Assembly: GCA_944384525.1 (NCBI GenBank)
Contig: CALWTR010000052.1
Span: forward strand, 1 to 34,295
Reading direction: 5' to 3'
Length of the DNA stretch: 34,295 nucleotides
From: an uncultured Clostridia bacterium
GTDB taxonomy: Bacteria; Bacillota; Clostridia; Oscillospirales; CAG-272
Translations under genes and position numbers: made by a program
The notes under the pieces: generated by a model
What the model was told of the DNA's origin: nothing
What the model saw: the letters and a program-made list of their open reading frames with translations, nothing else
Database searches by the model: none
Shown here: positions 1-5,999 of the stretch, piece after piece
Numbering within the stretch: position 1 is the stretch's first letter
Layout of the letters: every line of letters starts with the position of its first letter

Positions 1-14
1 TGGGTATAGCTCAT
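1..14 (-). CDS. transposase N-terminus, probably IS30 family (cut by window edge)
   Basis: A leftward gene starts with ATG at 14-12 and leaves the window after four codons (M-S-Y-T). The start is supported by an AAAGGAG-type SD at 22-29 with suitable spacing. M-S-Y-T is a common opening of IS30-family transposases. The DNA upstream (about 85-122) contains the motif GTTGCACTTGATA followed by AATTCACC, which resembles the terminal inverted repeats of Firmicutes IS30 elements as I remember them. No catalytic residue is visible, so the family call rests on context and memory of these ends. It could be any short-leader gene beginning with the same residues. Confidence 0.4.
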
Positions 15-78
15 ATTGAATTCTCCTTTTGTTATTTGTTGTGTGGTAACTTCATTATAACACAGGATTCAATATGAG
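10..78 (-). promoter_or_regulatory. start-codon-sequestering inverted repeat around the transposase promoter
   Basis: A perfect 12-bp inverted repeat has arms at 10-21 (CTCATATTGAAT on +) and 67-78 (ATTCAATATGAG). The inner arm covers the transposase ATG (12-14). The only good -10 (TATAAT on the minus strand, 54-59) lies between the arms, so the native mRNA should begin near 46-47 and lack the outer arm. A transcript entering from outside the element would carry both arms and could fold to hide the start codon. This layout is known from IS10 and IS50; here it is inferred from sequence. Confidence 0.5.
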
Positions 79-131
79 TGTTTTATTTCTTAAAAGTGTT
101 GCACTTGATAGTATAATTCACCATAAAACAT

Positions 132-163
132 AAAAAGAGCCCGTCTTTACGACGGGCTCTTTT
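132..163. terminator. bidirectional intrinsic terminator after rsmA
   Basis: The stem AGAGCCCGTC / GACGGGCTCT (137-146 and 151-160 region) is flanked by A-rich DNA on the left and TTTT on the right, so it can stop transcripts from both sides. The rsmA stop codon (165-163) touches its edge. It also separates rsmA from the mobile-element end. Confidence 0.85.
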
Positions 164-1053
164 CAGCGGCGTACATTATCAGCTTGACAGTATCTAAGAC
201 GCTCGTATATCCGGTCTGACAGCGCGATGAAATCCGATGTGGAAAGTCTCTCACCCCGTATATCTGGGCGGAAACCGCATGCTGTTATAGCGTCCGTCGC
301 TCCCTGCTTGCCGAGCTGAGGGAAAGCCGAGTACAGTGCGTTTGAGAGAGTCTTTCTCCGCATTTCGAACGCGGCGCGCACTGTCGCAAAGAACAGCTTT
401 TCATCCTTCGGTTTTACATCTCTGTCCCGGAAAAGATCTATCCTTACAACAGCAGAATTCACCTTGGGCATCGGTATGAAACACCCAGCAGGAACGGTAA
501 ACAGCCGAGAGACGCTCCCGTAATAACCAAGCACCGCGGTGATCGCGCCGTATTCCGCCGTTCCTGGAGCGGCACAGAGACGCGAGGCCACCTCTGACTG
601 CACCATGACCGTTATCGCCTCGAACGGGACACCGCACTCAAGCAAAGACATAAGTATAGGCGTAGTTATGTAATACGGCAGATTTGCGCAGACATATACC
701 TTAAGTCCCTGGGACTCATCCTCTGTCAGCTTGCGTATATCCGTCTTCATTATATCTGCGTTTATTATTTTGACGTTTTCAAATTCCGAAAGTGTCCGCC
801 CGAGCACCGGTATTATACCGCTGTCTATCTCAACAGCCACGACCTTTCTGTACCGCATAGCGAGCTCTTTTGTAAGAGTACCTATCCCGGGACCTATCTC
901 GAATATCATGCAGTCTTCCGTGTCGCTGCAATCATCCGCTATTCTCTCTGTTATCGTCCTGCTGGTCAGAAAATTCTGTCCGTAATCCCGTCTGAACGTT
1001 ATCCCCGCGTCACGCATCAATTCTTTTATAGTATTCTGGCTGAAAAGATCCAT
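163..1053 (-). CDS. rsmA: 16S rRNA (adenine1518/1519-N6)-dimethyltransferase RsmA (KsgA)
   Basis: RsmA dimethylates two adjacent adenines in the 3' hairpin of 16S rRNA using S-adenosylmethionine, a late quality step in small-subunit assembly. The 296-residue protein has normal family length. The family's QNFL motif is at residues 26-29, the SAM-binding loop E-I-G-P-G-I-G-T-L at 52-60, the acidic ribose-binding E75 and D77, and the catalytic motif N-L-P-Y-Y at 124-128. The C-terminal half holds the small helical rRNA-binding domain with the typical R-R-K-T-L segment. The ATG at 1053 has a GGAG SD. It is transcribed away from the tRNA-Thr gene and ends in a bidirectional terminator. Loss of this enzyme gives kasugamycin resistance in other bacteria. 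Identification is secure. Confidence 0.97.
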   Translation of the reverse strand: MDLFSQNTIKELMRDAGITFRRDYGQNFLTSRTITERIADDCSDTEDCMIFEIGPGIGTLTKELAMRYRKVVAVEIDSGIIPVLGRTLSEFENVKIINADIMKTDIRKLTEDESQGLKVYVCANLPYYITTPILMSLLECGVPFEAITVMVQSEVASRLCAAPGTAEYGAITAVLGYYGSVSRLFTVPAGCFIPMPKVNSAVVRIDLFRDRDVKPKDEKLFFATVRAAFEMRRKTLSNALYSAFPQLGKQGATDAITACGFRPDIRGERLSTSDFIALSDRIYERLRYCQADNVRR

Positions 1054-1094
1054 AAGACAAGCTCCGATTTATTTTACAATTAAATTAAAAATAC

Positions 1095-1123
1095 TTGACA
1101 AAACAGCGCTTTGATGCTACAAT
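1095..1123 (+). promoter_or_regulatory. sigma-A promoter of tRNA-Thr
   Basis: A consensus TTGACA (1095-1100), a 17-bp spacer and TACAAT (1118-1123) place the start near 1130, about 19 bases before the mature tRNA. This is a strong stable-RNA promoter. Confidence 0.85.
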
Positions 1124-1148
1124 ATATAGCGTCGGTAAATTCCGGAAT

Positions 1149-1224
1149 GCTGGTGTAGCACAGTCGGTAGTGCAGCTGATTCGTAATCAGCAGGTCATGT
1201 GTTCAAGTCACATCACCAGCTCCA
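1149..1224 (+). tRNA. tRNA-Thr (anticodon CGT)
   Basis: The 76-nt cloverleaf has acceptor stem GCTGGTG (1149-1155) paired to CACCAGC (1214-1220). The anticodon stem is GCTGA/TCAGC around the loop TTCGTAA, giving anticodon CGT, which reads ACG (Thr). The T-arm loop is TTCAAGT. Discriminator T is at 1221 and the CCA tail (1222-1224) is encoded. It has its own promoter upstream and an intrinsic terminator just downstream, so it is a single-gene transcript. Confidence 0.95.
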
Positions 1225-1824
1225 TCAGAGGTCCCCACGGGGGCCTTTTTTGTTTGCCTGCTCATTCCCTTCTGCGGCGGCGAGCTCAGACTGCAGCCGT
1301 TCTGCCCTCCTGTATATCTTTGCCGAGGTAAAGAGCACAAAGGCGAAATACGCCCCGGGAACGAGATCTGCGGCGATGGCAACGAAGTGCAGTCCGAAAA
1401 CAGCTAGCGGAAAGGCAGATGCATGAGCGAAAGCGGCGAGAAGAAACGCCCTTTTGAGAAATGCGGTCTGAAGATCTATTCCGCATAAAAGCTCCAGCCT
1501 TACAAAGCAGAGCATCAGCCGGTGACCGACCGATAAAGTTAGGGCGCAGTCCGCATAAAAAAGGACCGCATACGCCGCGGTATAAAAGCCCCCGTGCCCT
1601 GCAGGAACAGCAAGAAGAGCGGCAGATACCAGGATCGAAAAAGCCGCACCTGAGTAAAGCGTGCGAAGAAGGCGCCTGTCCCGGCATACCTCAGGAGCCG
1701 CAGAATACCACCTTAAGATGATCAGATAGCCTATAATATCCGGGATCGCGTCGAATATTCTCCCGAACGGAAAAATAATAAGGTCGGCGAAAATAAACGC
1801 CGCTCCGAGTGCTGAAAGGATCAT
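1225..1824 (-). CDS. polytopic membrane protein of unknown function
   Basis: This 199-residue protein is very hydrophobic. I see about five or six membrane segments, roughly at residues 3-22, 28-40, 58-77, 79-100, 125-145 and 148-168. A charged C-terminal tail follows from about 170 (K-I-Y-R-R-A-E-R-L). I recognise no family. The ATG at 1824 is the first start after an in-frame TGA, and AGGAGGAG lies about 9-11 bases upstream. It follows the small Rossmann-like gene by 40 bp and probably shares its promoter at 2313-2341. The stop codon (1227-1225) is the base next to the CCA end of the convergent tRNA-Thr gene, so any read-through would be antisense to the tRNA. Confidence 0.65.
   Translation of the reverse strand: MILSALGAAFIFADLIIFPFGRIFDAIPDIIGYLIILRWYSAAPEVCRDRRLLRTLYSGAAFSILVSAALLAVPAGHGGFYTAAYAVLFYADCALTLSVGHRLMLCFVRLELLCGIDLQTAFLKRAFLLAAFAHASAFPLAVFGLHFVAIAADLVPGAYFAFVLFTSAKIYRRAERLQSELAAAEGNEQANKKGPRGDL
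1229..1251 (+). terminator. intrinsic terminator of tRNA-Thr
   Basis: The hairpin AGGTCCCC-ACG-GGGGCCT is followed by six T residues, starting 5 bases after the CCA end. The opposite-strand membrane-protein gene ends inside this element, and its last codons (G-P-R-G-D-L) are encoded by the hairpin. Confidence 0.85.
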
Positions 1825-1864
1825 ACCGCATCACTCCTCCTACGATACGGACAAGACCGTGAAC

Positions 1865-2293
1865 TCATATCCGGCGCGCGCTCAAAACCGCTGTGCCACC
1901 GTATATCCCGCGTCGCTCCGGCAAAAGCCTTGCGGCGCGTACAGCACCGGTCATCTTATCGAGGGTATCCTCTCCCCCGCCCTGCGATGCCAGAATGAGA
2001 ACACCGCCCTGCGCGAGCAAAAGCGCATATCTCAAGACCTCCGGAAATATCCCCTCATCTCCGCCGGGTATAAAAGCCACTGCAAGATCGAATGCACCGT
2101 CTTCGGGTATGTTCGATATATCCGCCTCATATACGATCCTCCCCTCTCCGGAGAGGCATTCGGTCACGGCTGCGGAGCACCCTACCGCCAGTATACGGAT
2201 AATGCTTCCGGGGGCACGCCCATTCGATATCTGCTCAAGCCATTCATTACATATATCTGAAATATTGCTCACTTTAGCCTCCGAAAGCGGCAT
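1865..2293 (-). CDS. small Rossmann-like (methyltransferase-like) hypothetical protein
   Basis: This 142-residue protein has an alternating beta/alpha pattern that resembles part of a class I SAM-dependent methyltransferase. There is a first strand and turn I-R-I-L-A-V-G-C-S at about 31-39, an acidic strand end (Y-E-A-D at about 55-58), F-D-L-A-V-A-F near 67-73, and a late strand G-G-V-L-I-L-A-S near 95-102. The glycine-rich loop is degenerate (A-V-G-C-S instead of G-x-G-x-G), and catalytic motifs are not evident. Activity is therefore uncertain. The ATG at 2293 sits only about 13 bases after the predicted transcription start and has only a weak GGTG SD. It probably heads a two-gene transcript with the membrane protein at 1225-1824. 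Confidence 0.55.
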   Translation of the reverse strand: MPLSEAKVSNISDICNEWLEQISNGRAPGSIIRILAVGCSAAVTECLSGEGRIVYEADISNIPEDGAFDLAVAFIPGGDEGIFPEVLRYALLLAQGGVLILASQGGGEDTLDKMTGAVRAARLLPERRGIYGGTAVLSARRI

Positions 2294-2312
2294 TTGAACA
2301 CCGCTTTATAAA

Positions 2313-2341
2313 ATTATAGCATAACCCGAAAATTAAATCAA
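2313..2341 (-). promoter_or_regulatory. sigma-A promoter of the small Rossmann-like gene
   Basis: On the minus strand, TTGATT (2341-2336), a 17-bp spacer and a perfect TATAAT (2318-2313) predict a start near 2306. That leaves a leader of only about a dozen bases before the ATG at 2293. Confidence 0.75.
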
Positions 2342-2377
2342 CCTGCAACGTATATCCGCTCAGGTGAATATCGGACG

Positions 2378-2413
2378 AAAAACTCCGCCGTCCGTACAAA
2401 GCGGACGGCGGAG
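2378..2413 (-). terminator. intrinsic terminator of the SDR gene
   Basis: A perfect 12-bp stem (2383-2394 with 2402-2413, CTCCGCCGTCCG and its complement) with a 7-base loop is followed on the minus strand by five T residues. It lies 7 bp past the stop codon of the SDR gene. Confidence 0.9.
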
Positions 2414-2419
2414 CCGGTC

Positions 2420-3436
2420 TCAGCCTCTGAGCTTTATCTTTTTATTTTTCTGCGATTTTACAAGCCAGTATACGGTATCTTTGACCGTCCTGAAAAGGTC
2501 ACGCGGATAATACCCGAGCTCCTTTGTAGCCTTATCGTGCGAAAACTTATCGTTTGATTCAAGCGTCTTGAGCGAGTATTTTGTATATAGCGGCTTTTTC
2601 CTTCTGAGTTTTGCAACGAGAGCTATGAAAGGCTCGGCTAGTTTTGCCATCCACATCGGCAGCATAAGCGCGCGGCGTACCTTGCATACCCTTCTCGCCA
2701 TATTAAGTATGTCGTATATCTCGTAATATCTGTTCGAGAGAATATAGCATTCTCCTCTCCGTCCGTTCTTTAGAGCGGACAGACAACCGTCCGCAACGTC
2801 GCGCACATCGACAAAGTCATATCCGCCGCGGACGCAAGCCCCCAGCTTTCCGGTTATATAATCAGAAATCATTTTAACAAGATAGTTATCTCCTGAGCCG
2901 TATGGGCCTATTATCCCGGACGGCTGAACTATCACTGCGTCAAGACCCTTCCCAACTGCCTCGATAACGGACTGAGAGGCCGCAGCCTTAGTCTTGGCAT
3001 ATCCACCGTCTACCAACTCCGGCGAAAAGCTGTCCACCTCGGTCAGCACACGCATATGATCGAAGTCCGGTATCGCATGCACCGAGCTTACATAGACCAG
3101 CCGCTTTACTCCGTATTCAAAGCAGAGATCAATGATATTTCCCGTTCCCTTGACGTTTACGTCATACATCCTCGAGTCAAGACTGTCTCCTACATCCACT
3201 ATGCCCGCGGTGTGTATGACATACATATCGGCGCCCATGGCACCCTCAAAAAGCGGTCTCAGCGAATCTTTGTCCCTGACGTCACCCTCAAAATAATGGA
3301 CTCCGTCGAGTTTTCTGACCTCACCGGGCAGTATGAGACCTCGGACCTCGTTGTTACCTGTACTCAAAAGCTTGCGTGCAACTGTATTACCGAGATGTCC
3401 GTTAACGCCGGTGACAATATATATATTGCCGTTCAT
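2420..3436 (-). CDS. NAD(P)-dependent extended SDR (epimerase/dehydratase family)
   Basis: This 338-residue protein is an extended short-chain dehydrogenase/reductase. The dinucleotide-binding glycines are in T-G-V-N-G-H-L-G (9-16). D52-V53 fits the adenine-ring contact. The active site is S117/S118 with Y146-A-K-T-K150, and the late P-S-G-I-I-G-P-Y-G motif is near 172-180. The family covers nucleotide-sugar epimerases, dihydroflavonol-4-reductase-like enzymes and 3-beta-HSD-like reductases. The substrate cannot be read from sequence. The basic C-terminus (K-N-K-K-I-K-L-R-G) may contact membrane or nucleic acid. The ATG has a strong AAAGGAGG SD. It is divergent from a TetR-type regulator, with a shared operator candidate between them, so the regulator probably controls it. 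Confidence 0.9.
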   Translation of the reverse strand: MNGNIYIVTGVNGHLGNTVARKLLSTGNNEVRGLILPGEVRKLDGVHYFEGDVRDKDSLRPLFEGAMGADMYVIHTAGIVDVGDSLDSRMYDVNVKGTGNIIDLCFEYGVKRLVYVSSVHAIPDFDHMRVLTEVDSFSPELVDGGYAKTKAAASQSVIEAVGKGLDAVIVQPSGIIGPYGSGDNYLVKMISDYITGKLGACVRGGYDFVDVRDVADGCLSALKNGRRGECYILSNRYYEIYDILNMARRVCKVRRALMLPMWMAKLAEPFIALVAKLRRKKPLYTKYSLKTLESNDKFSHDKATKELGYYPRDLFRTVKDTVYWLVKSQKNKKIKLRG

Positions 3437-3459
3437 ATAACAGCACCTCCTTTTTTAAA

Positions 3460-3486
3460 GATAAATGATCACCGTGTTGATTTATC
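3460..3486. promoter_or_regulatory. palindromic operator candidate for the TetR-type regulator
   Basis: The 27-bp imperfect palindrome has perfect outer arms GATAAAT (3460-3466) and ATTTATC (3480-3486) and inner CAC/GTG (3471 region). Its two halves match at 22 of 27 positions. It covers the -35 box of the regulator promoter (3477-3482) and lies just downstream of the predicted start of the SDR transcript. One bound dimer pair could therefore block both directions. Assigning it to this regulator is inference from position and symmetry. Confidence 0.65.
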
Positions 3487-3505
3487 CTTCCGCTTATAGT
3501 ATAAT
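3477..3505 (+). promoter_or_regulatory. sigma-A promoter of the TetR-type gene
   Basis: TTGATT (3477-3482), a 17-bp spacer and a perfect TATAAT (3500-3505) predict a start near 3512. The -35 box is inside the palindrome at 3460-3486, which suggests autorepression. Confidence 0.8.
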
Positions 3506-3526
3506 ATATTTGGATGAAAGTAGCAA
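3498..3526 (-). promoter_or_regulatory. sigma-A promoter of the SDR gene, overlapping the divergent promoter
   Basis: On the minus strand, TTGCTA (3526-3521), a 17-bp spacer and TATACT (3503-3498) predict a start near 3491. The -10 box shares bases with the -10 box of the opposite promoter. The two polymerases would compete, and the operator lies at about +5 to +31 of this transcript. Confidence 0.65.
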
Positions 3527-3597
3527 TGATCTGATATCCGCGATTATGTATTTTAATATACACATCATACATTATGTGTCGGAAAGGTGCTGATGTT

Positions 3598-4188
3598 TTG
3601 AAAAAATTAACAAACGACCACAGAACGCGCATCACTAAAATGCTGATAAGAAAGGCCCTGACTGATCTTATGGCATATAAGCCGGTCACCGATATATCGG
3701 TAAAGGAGCTCTGCGAAAAGGCAGGAATAAACAGAGGTACGTTCTATTCTCATTATACCGATATATACAATCTTCTCGAAAAAATAGAGGAGGAGATGGT
3801 AGGAGAACTGATAAACGCGCTGAAGCCGCTCGTAGAGGGCGGAAATGCGGCGATAACTCCTTTCATGATAAGCCCGGACGTATTCCGTGTTATAAAAGAG
3901 TTTTCGGATATCACCTCTGCGATACTCGGACCGTGCGGCGATAAGACATTCCCGGAAAAACTTATAAATATCGGACATGATATATGTATAGAAGCCTATA
4001 TCAAACACTTTTCCGGAGCGACAAGAAAACAGATAGAATTCTATTATGCGTTCGTCAGCGCCGGAGTCATCAGCATACTTCAGGGCTGGATGAAAAGCGG
4101 ATGGCGAGAGAGCCCGGAGGAGATCGCCGGAGCGGTAAACGGTATAATGGCGAACGGCATAGGATATCTCGGAAAACCTTCCGAGTAG
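3598..4188 (+). CDS. TetR/AcrR-family transcriptional regulator
   Basis: This 196-residue protein is a one-domain-plus-ligand-domain repressor. The N-terminal helix-turn-helix spans about 8-55 (M-L-I-R-K-A-L-T-D-L, then V-T-D-I-S-V-K-E-L-C, then A-G-I-N-R-G-T-F-Y-S-H-Y). These are the classic TetR signatures, closest to the group that includes the dihydroxyacetone regulator DhaS. The C-terminal helical domain is variable and its ligand is unknown. I prefer the TTG at 3598 because GGAAAGG (3581-3587) is 10 bases upstream and the protein then starts M-K-K-L-T-N-D like its relatives. An ATG at 3574 would add eight residues and has no SD. It is divergent from the SDR gene and probably represses it and itself. 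Confidence 0.9.
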   Translation: MKKLTNDHRTRITKMLIRKALTDLMAYKPVTDISVKELCEKAGINRGTFYSHYTDIYNLLEKIEEEMVGELINALKPLVEGGNAAITPFMISPDVFRVIKEFSDITSAILGPCGDKTFPEKLINIGHDICIEAYIKHFSGATRKQIEFYYAFVSAGVISILQGWMKSGWRESPEEIAGAVNGIMANGIGYLGKPSE

Positions 4189-4776
4189 ATCTCAGTCCTT
4201 TTCAATACGGCGCTCGAATATTTTATTGATCATTTTGATCATTTTTCCCCAAAGATAAGCATAGAGGATAAAATTTTACGGCAAAACCGGCCGCCGGATT
4301 TCTTTCATTTTTCCCAAAAATAAGCACAGAGGATAAAATTATTCTCATATTGTAAAAAAAAGCCTTTCCGGGCAAAACAGCAAAGCCGGAGAGTATTCCC
4401 GTCTCAAGCTCTCCTGCGGCAATTTTTATGGGTCGGAACAGCAAAGCTATAGCGCAAAACCGACCATGCCCCGGAATCTTATCTTCCTGCTCTCCTACTC
4501 CCTCGCCGTAAACAGATCCGTGCCGTAACTTCACACTGCTCTTTTGATCCTTGAGAAAACACTGCCGGTCCAATCCGCAATGCCGAGCATTGATCTAAAA
4601 ATCGCCCTGCTCTTTAATCGCCTTAAACAACTTCGCGCCCCGATACAAGGTCTTAACTTTACTCCGCTCTCCTCATCACCGGAATATTTTCACAGCTACG
4701 CCTGTCAGAGAGTTGTGTTTTATTAGCCTTGTTCAGAGCTGTACCGTATCTGTACTTTTCGGTACCTTATCAGCAC
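4189..4776. other. gene-free region with a duplicated segment and small hairpins
   Basis: No convincing gene is visible in this stretch. The frames present have no SD, no family resemblance and odd composition. It contains a tandem GATCATTTT near 4229-4245, a roughly 35-base direct repeat (see separate entry), and hairpins such as GCCG-GAGAG pairing with CTCTC-CTG-CGGC (4384-4420) and GGTCGG/CCGACC (4431-4465). It could be an eroded gene or a non-coding transcript. Nothing decides between these. Confidence 0.5.
4240..4340. repeat. imperfect direct repeat, two copies of about 35 bp with 66-bp period
   Basis: Copy one (4240-4275) and copy two (4306-4340) share CATTTTTCCC, then AAxATAAGCA, then AGAGGATAAAATT. 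They differ by three substitutions and one indel. The 30-base spacer contains a GC-rich palindromic patch (CCGGCCGCCGG). The units carry no recognisable transposon or CRISPR feature. Confidence 0.7.
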
Positions 4777-4819
4777 AAAAAAAGACAAAAGCCGCAGAAA
4801 TTTCTGCGGCTTTTGTCTT
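4777..4819. terminator. palindromic bidirectional terminator after the zinc-ribbon gene
   Basis: A perfect 38-bp palindrome (4782-4819, centre at 4800/4801, core GCCGCAGAAA/TTTCTGCGGC) is preceded by seven A residues, giving a U-tract for leftward transcripts, and has an internal TTTTGTCTT for rightward ones. It lies 40 bp past the zinc-ribbon stop codon. Confidence 0.8.
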
Positions 4820-4858
4820 AGCCCGGCGACTTGCTCGCCAAACAGAGCCGAAACCTTA

Positions 4859-5140
4859 TCAGCCCTCTCTGTTCTTTCTTGCTGCATAGCACTCGCTGCA
4901 ATATACAGGCTTACCATCGGTAGGATTGAAGGGCACCTTTGCTTCCTTTCCGCAATCTGCGCAGATAGCGGTGAACATCTCTCTGTTACCTCTCTGAGCG
5001 TTCTTGCGTGCATCGCGGCAGGCCTTGCATCTCTGAGGCTCGTTCTGGAAGCCCTTCTCTGCGTAAAACTCCTGCTCGCCTGCGGTGAAAACGAAATCGT
5101 TTCCGCAATCCTTGCACTTCAATGTCTTGTCCTGGTACAT
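4859..5140 (-). CDS. zinc-ribbon protein with CxxC-x17-CxxC domain
   Basis: This 93-residue protein has four CxxC pairs that can form two zinc knuckles: C9-x2-C12 with C38-x2-C41, and C60-x2-C63 with C81-x2-C84. The second pair has exactly 17 residues between the CxxC motifs, matching the family described by that name (CxxC-x17-CxxC domain). Basic residues cluster between the knuckles (R-K-N-A-Q-R-G-N-R). This suggests RNA, DNA or protein binding, but the function is unknown. I chose the ATG at 5140, since the upstream GTG at 5155 lies within the GAGGAAAG that serves as its SD. It sits downstream of the sigma-factor gene in the same direction but probably has its own promoter. Confidence 0.85.
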   Translation of the reverse strand: MYQDKTLKCKDCGNDFVFTAGEQEFYAEKGFQNEPQRCKACRDARKNAQRGNREMFTAICADCGKEAKVPFNPTDGKPVYCSECYAARKNREG

Positions 5141-5164
5141 GTTTTCTTTCCTCACTTAAAATAG

Positions 5165-5194
5165 GTTATAATTTTGCCCTTAGACGGATTCCAA
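5165..5194 (-). promoter_or_regulatory. possible promoter of the zinc-ribbon gene
   Basis: On the minus strand, TTGGAA (5194-5189), an 18-bp spacer and TATAAC (5170-5165) lie about 25 bases before the ATG. The match is moderate and the spacer is slightly long. Confidence 0.4.
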
Positions 5195-5255
5195 CCGACG
5201 CCTTTGATATAATAACAACGCTCTCCCTTAAGCTACACGGGCATATAAACAAATT

Positions 5256-5843
5256 TCAGTCGGTGAAGAGCGTTTTATTGCTCCTCAGTTTGACGAACAT
5301 CCGGAATATTGCATTTTCGACGGATTTTCTGCTCTTTCCGAGTATCTTCGAGATCTCTTCGGCATCACATCCGCCTGAATAAAGCGCAAAAACACGGAAC
5401 TGATACTCAGGCAAAAGCTCCTTTGCCCTCTTTACGAGGTTGTGCCAGCGCTCCTCGCTTATCATTGAATCCGCTATATCCGGGCTGTCCGATCCGAAAA
5501 CGAAGCTGCCGCCCGCCTCATCGCTCAACTCATCCAGCGAAATAAGTTTAACGTCTCTTGCGGTCCGCTTGTTCTCGGTCATCAGCGCATTGGAAATACA
5601 AATTTTAGCATAATATCCGAAGTTCACCCGTTTTTCCGCTCTGTAAGAACATGCCGCACGGTACAGTGCGATCTCTGCTACTTGTCTTGCCTCATCGTAA
5701 GACAAGGCGGGAGAAGAAAATCGGCTTGCCAAAACAGTCAACATCGGATTGTAAATTTTTATAAGTGTCTCGAACGCGCCTTTTCTGTTTTTTATAACAT
5801 CGTCAAGCAAAGCAGCTATATTTTCATCGTAGGATACGCTCAT
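5256..5843 (-). CDS. RNA polymerase sigma factor, sigma-70 family, SigH-like
   Basis: This 195-residue protein has region 2 in about residues 20-95. The A-F-E-T-L-I-K-I-Y opening is followed by an E-A-R-Q-V-A-E-I-A-L-Y-R-A core and an F-G-Y-Y-A-K-I-C-I-S-N-A-L segment like the F-x-x-Y/F-A-x-x-C-I-x-x-x-I of SigH. Region 4 is at about 140-190, with L-L-P-E-Y-Q-F-R-V-F-A-L-Y and the helix-turn-helix D-A-E-E-I-S-K-I-L-G-K-S-R-K-S-V-E-N-A-I. The K-S-V-E-N-A-I-F-R signature is that of sporulation sigma-H rather than ECF factors. Whether this is the true SigH or a paralogue cannot be decided here. The usual SigH neighbours are not present. I use the ATG at 5843, since a GTG at 5852 lies inside the GGGTGGAG SD. 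No anti-sigma gene is adjacent. Confidence 0.85.
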   Translation of the reverse strand: MSVSYDENIAALLDDVIKNRKGAFETLIKIYNPMLTVLASRFSSPALSYDEARQVAEIALYRAACSYRAEKRVNFGYYAKICISNALMTENKRTARDVKLISLDELSDEAGGSFVFGSDSPDIADSMISEERWHNLVKRAKELLPEYQFRVFALYSGGCDAEEISKILGKSRKSVENAIFRMFVKLRSNKTLFTD

Positions 5844-5872
5844 ATACTCCACCCTGCTCGCATTTTAAATAT

Positions 5873-5900
5873 ATTATACCAGTTTTATAAAAATTGTCAA
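5873..5900 (-). promoter_or_regulatory. sigma-A promoter of the sigma-factor gene
   Basis: On the minus strand, a perfect TTGACA (5900-5895), a 16-bp spacer and a perfect TATAAT (5878-5873) lie about 30 bases upstream of the ATG. Confidence 0.8.
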
Positions 5901-5961
5901 TAGTTTTGTAAAAAAATATTCGATAATTTTTACTCAAATATACAATTTTTCAAATGCGCAA

Positions 5962-5999
5962 AATAAAAAAATTGTTGAATAGTCCGAATTTTATTCCAA
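5962..5999 (-). terminator. possible AT-rich terminator after the DUF4364 gene
   Basis: The minus strand can pair TTGGAATA (5999-5992) with TATTCAA (5981-5975) and then reads into a T-rich tract. It starts right after the stop codon. The stem is weak, so confidence is limited. Confidence 0.4.

Larger units (their letters stand above)
1..122 (-). mobile_element. upstream end of a probable IS30-like insertion sequence
   Basis: The segment holds the transposase start, its SD, a -10 hexamer (minus-strand TATAAT at 59-54) and a terminal-repeat-like sequence around 88-118. The outer end would lie near 118-122, just before the terminator hairpin of rsmA. Neither the opposite end of the element nor target duplications are in the window, so the boundary is approximate. 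Confidence 0.35.

Noticed and set aside
1859..2297. Two rightward open frames of about 134 codons opposite the small Rossmann-like gene
   Set aside because: No SD and no family resemblance. The leftward frame has a consensus promoter and a fold-like pattern.
4240..4340. CRISPR-like array
   Set aside because: Only two imperfect copies with one spacer and no cas genes. No CRISPR array is visible anywhere in the window.
4223..4573. Leftward 116-codon frame in the gene-free region
   Set aside because: No SD, low-complexity composition, and it runs across the direct repeat and hairpins. Not supported as a gene.
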